A DNA stretch of 64,000 bases from positions 868,001 through 932,000 of the forward strand of contig MCGE01000004.1 in assembly GCA_002105175.1 (NCBI GenBank), given 5' to 3'. Below, in pieces: positions 61,761-64,000 of this stretch (position 1 is its first letter; each line of letters opens with the position of its first letter). Source of the DNA: Absidia repens. Its lineage: Eukaryota; Mucoromycota; Mucoromycetes; Mucorales; Cunninghamellaceae. Made by a program: the position numbers and the translations under genes. The notes under the pieces were generated by a model. The model was given only the letters and a program-made list of their open reading frames with translations. It was not told the origin of the DNA and made no database searches.

Positions 61761-63059
61761 CATTTTCATGGCCGTATCATGCTGACATACAACTGAATAA
61801 CTATATTACCCGCAATAACCACGCTATTTCGTTTTCATGTTGATATCGTTATTGTCGGTTTCTGCTACATTGTAAACAAAAATATCCTTGACACTTTCTC
61901 TGAGACCTAAACATTTTACGTTCTTTCTGAATTCACCGTATCAATTTTACACCTGTCCCATGCCTCTGTGAATTCCCTGGGTACTCACTACTGTATTAGC
62001 CAGATCCTTTTTGTACATATAATTCTAAATGAATGATCATGGAGTCACTAGAGTTATATGCTAGACTTTGATAGGTGGCGTGCGTTGAAATGCCAGAGAC
62101 CCGCAAAGCACAATTAGGCTACGACGATAACCAAAGCAAAATAATCATCGTGGGTATTATATATCTTCTTCTACATTCCCATCAAAAGATATTATATTCT
62201 AACGATTCTACTTTCTACTTGTACACTATTGACATTCTGGTTTTGTCTCTGTCCGGCCACATGAGAATATCAACAATCAATATCATGTAGCATCTAATTT
62301 CAAATTTTATCCTTCTTTATTCCAGTTCTTTTTCTCTCCTTCCAAATTTGAAGCTTGCCTGCGTTGCTGTCTTATCCACCTGGAGACTATGTGCATTAAC
62401 GCATGCCCTGACGACGCTATACTATTTTAATTTGAATTCGTACTCAGCGACTCTAGCCAAAATACTGAGAAGGTTTTACCTATTTAAAGTTCAAAGTGAA
62501 AACTGTGTATATATTTTCACCAGAACAGCAGCTTTTAATCAAAACAACTAAAATAGAAAAGTAGAAGGAGGGATCAACTAATAACTTAGCATGAGCAATC
62601 AGATTAAAAAGTAAACGGTCATATTTTTTGAGATCTGCATAATTGATACACCGTCGCAACGATATTTATGTTAGAAGAGTAAAAATAAAGTGGGCAGACA
62701 AAACGCGACCTGAGATTTTTCAAATTATTTGAATGCCGCCGCTGCCCCAAGTGCTCTATAAGAGAGGTGCGGTGCGGCGGTTTACGGGTGTATACAAGTA
62801 CCTGCTAGTGATACTATCTATCTTGATATATGTATCTTATAATCAAACATACATCATATCATATTTTAAAAACAATAGACATCGTCGAACATAGAAGTTT
62901 TTTTTCTAGTGTAGGTATTGTTAGCGGGCGGAAATTGAAATTTCAACCTTGTTTTCTGACAAAAGCCAAAAAATAAAGAAAAAACCCTATTTTCCTTTCT
63001 TTTTCAACTTTATATACTTTTACTTTTGTAGTTATATTTATATACTTTATATATCAATA
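61761..63059. other. Intergenic upstream of the last gene
   Basis: AT-rich with scattered GC patches. The small frames at 62075-62290 and 62348-62551 lack domains. No gene supported. The last 150 bp likely hold the promoter of the membrane-protein gene. Confidence 0.45.
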
Positions 63060-64000
63060 ATGTATGACTCCACTAGTCAAAGGAACAAGGCTATATGGGT
63101 GGGCTCTCTAGCTTTACTCACAGTGGGAAGCATACTTTACTTTACTATGCTCCGAAAGTCGGAAGGTAAGAAATGATCAAACGAAAATACCCCGGAATGT
63201 CCTGCGCTGAAACACATTTCATTCTTGACGTGATACGTTTGACATGTACACATCTTTTGACTTGTGGTCTTTTCTTAAAAAGAGGGAGGGCAGGGCGCTT
63301 GAATGACAAAGAGGTCGCGGATGTAAATACGGGATCTAACTTTTGAATTCTATTTGTTTTAGATCCTTCGAAATTCCCCAAGCCCTCAAATGCCCGTGAA
63401 GTGAACAAGGACAGATCAAATGAACCAGGCAAGACTGAAGGTAAGAAAATATAGCAGTCAATGTGGATGGCGAAACTAAGCGAAAGTGGACATGCCGTTT
63501 GAAAATTACATGCTGGTGCTGTGACTGAGGTATTACCAAATACTTATGATACTTTTCTTTTTACTTTTAGAGACAATGATGAATGATGTCCCTCCGCAAA
63601 AAGATGACGTTCCACAAGCCAAAGCCACTGTTACATTGGAACAAGAAGTGACGGAAACTGCTGATATCTCTTCCGAACTTGCCAAACCGCTGCCAACATC
63701 AGAGGAACAAGACCAAATTGATGCCGACACCTTGATTGCTACTGCTATTGCTACTGCCACTACGAAAAACAACAATGACATAATCAATGATAATGATATC
63801 AATGAAGCTGCTTTGGTTTATGAAAATGCAACCCAACAAGATATTGGTAATGACCTGGAAGAGAAGTCGCCTTTGCTAACCGCTGCACCATCGTCTTCCT
63901 CATCATCGGATACCAGCTCGTCCCGACTACACGATCAGCAGGAACGCATCAATCTCCCTCCTCCAAATTCCACGAACGGCAATCCTACAGTCAACGGCAA
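63060..64000 (+). CDS. N-terminally anchored acidic protein, partial (runs off the window)
   Basis: Exons 63060-63165, 63363-63440 and 63571 to the window end join in phase. After M-Y-D-S-T-S-Q-R-N-K-A come a membrane segment of about 18 residues (I-W-V-G-S-L-A-L-L-T-V-G-S-I-L-Y-F-T) and a basic stop-transfer R-K-S-E-G. The layout resembles signal-anchored mitochondrial outer-membrane or ER proteins such as Tom70, but there is no specific motif. From about residue 60 it is Glu/Asp/Asn/Thr/Ser-rich and disordered, with an Ala-Thr repeat (A-T-A-I-A-T-A-T) and a Ser run near the window end. The 3' part is missing, so family assignment is not possible. Confidence 0.65.

Noticed and set aside
62949..63176. 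Longer N-terminal start for the last gene (M-F-S-D-K-S-Q...).
   Set aside because: That frame opens with a non-ATG codon and reads through an AT-rich 5' UTR. The first ATG in frame is 63060.

Overview
The window looks like nuclear DNA of an early-diverging filamentous fungus, most likely Mucoromycota/Mucorales (inference from protein resemblance and architecture). Intergenic DNA is AT-rich and full of poly(A)/poly(T) tracts. Genes are split by many short GT..AG introns and usually end near an AATAAA signal. There is one tRNA gene, no rRNA, and no bacterial-type operon. I built gene models by hand from splice sites and reading-frame phase; where I give exon coordinates, the phases close unless stated.

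Layout. 1-7.8 kb: dispersed repeats, a 7-bp satellite, tRNA-Glu and tandem LTR-like units beside it. 8.0-10.4 kb: a Ctr copper transporter and, divergently, a secreted Bim1-like (LPMO-like) copper protein. 12.6-13.7 kb: Gep4-type phosphatidylglycerophosphate phosphatase. 16.5-18.6 kb: RBM26/27-like RNA-binding protein. 19.5-21.8 kb: a possible small gene and an Nrg1-like zinc-finger factor. 22.9-25.8 kb: Gyp1/TBC1D22 Rab GAP. 29.1-30.5 kb: class I phosphatidylinositol transfer protein. 31-38 kb: repeats, a MULE-like zinc-knuckle remnant and two weak orphan loci. 38.3-41.5 kb: ATP synthase OSCP and a low-complexity protein, both with apparent single-base deletions. 44.7-57.7 kb, all minus strand: NAD-glutamate dehydrogenase, a cortical PH/coiled-coil protein and a Ubp15/USP7 deubiquitinase. 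57.9-60.1 kb: Luc7-like U1 snRNP protein and Tvp23 in tandem, Luc7 sharing a 225-bp divergent promoter with the deubiquitinase. 63.1-64 kb: 5' part of a membrane-anchored acidic protein.

Functional links. The clearest one is copper uptake. A Bim1-like copper-binding protein lies head to head with a Ctr permease, matching the Bim1/Ctr1 partnership known from Cryptococcus. Mitochondrial functions (Gep4, OSCP) and trafficking or lipid functions (Gyp1, PITP, Tvp23) are present but scattered.

About ten copies of one interspersed repeat family take up roughly 8 kb. They share a tRNA B-box-like or CACGTG start and a conserved core. Further unusual features are microexons of 7 and 8 nt, and a cluster of 1-nt frame breaks that may be assembly errors.
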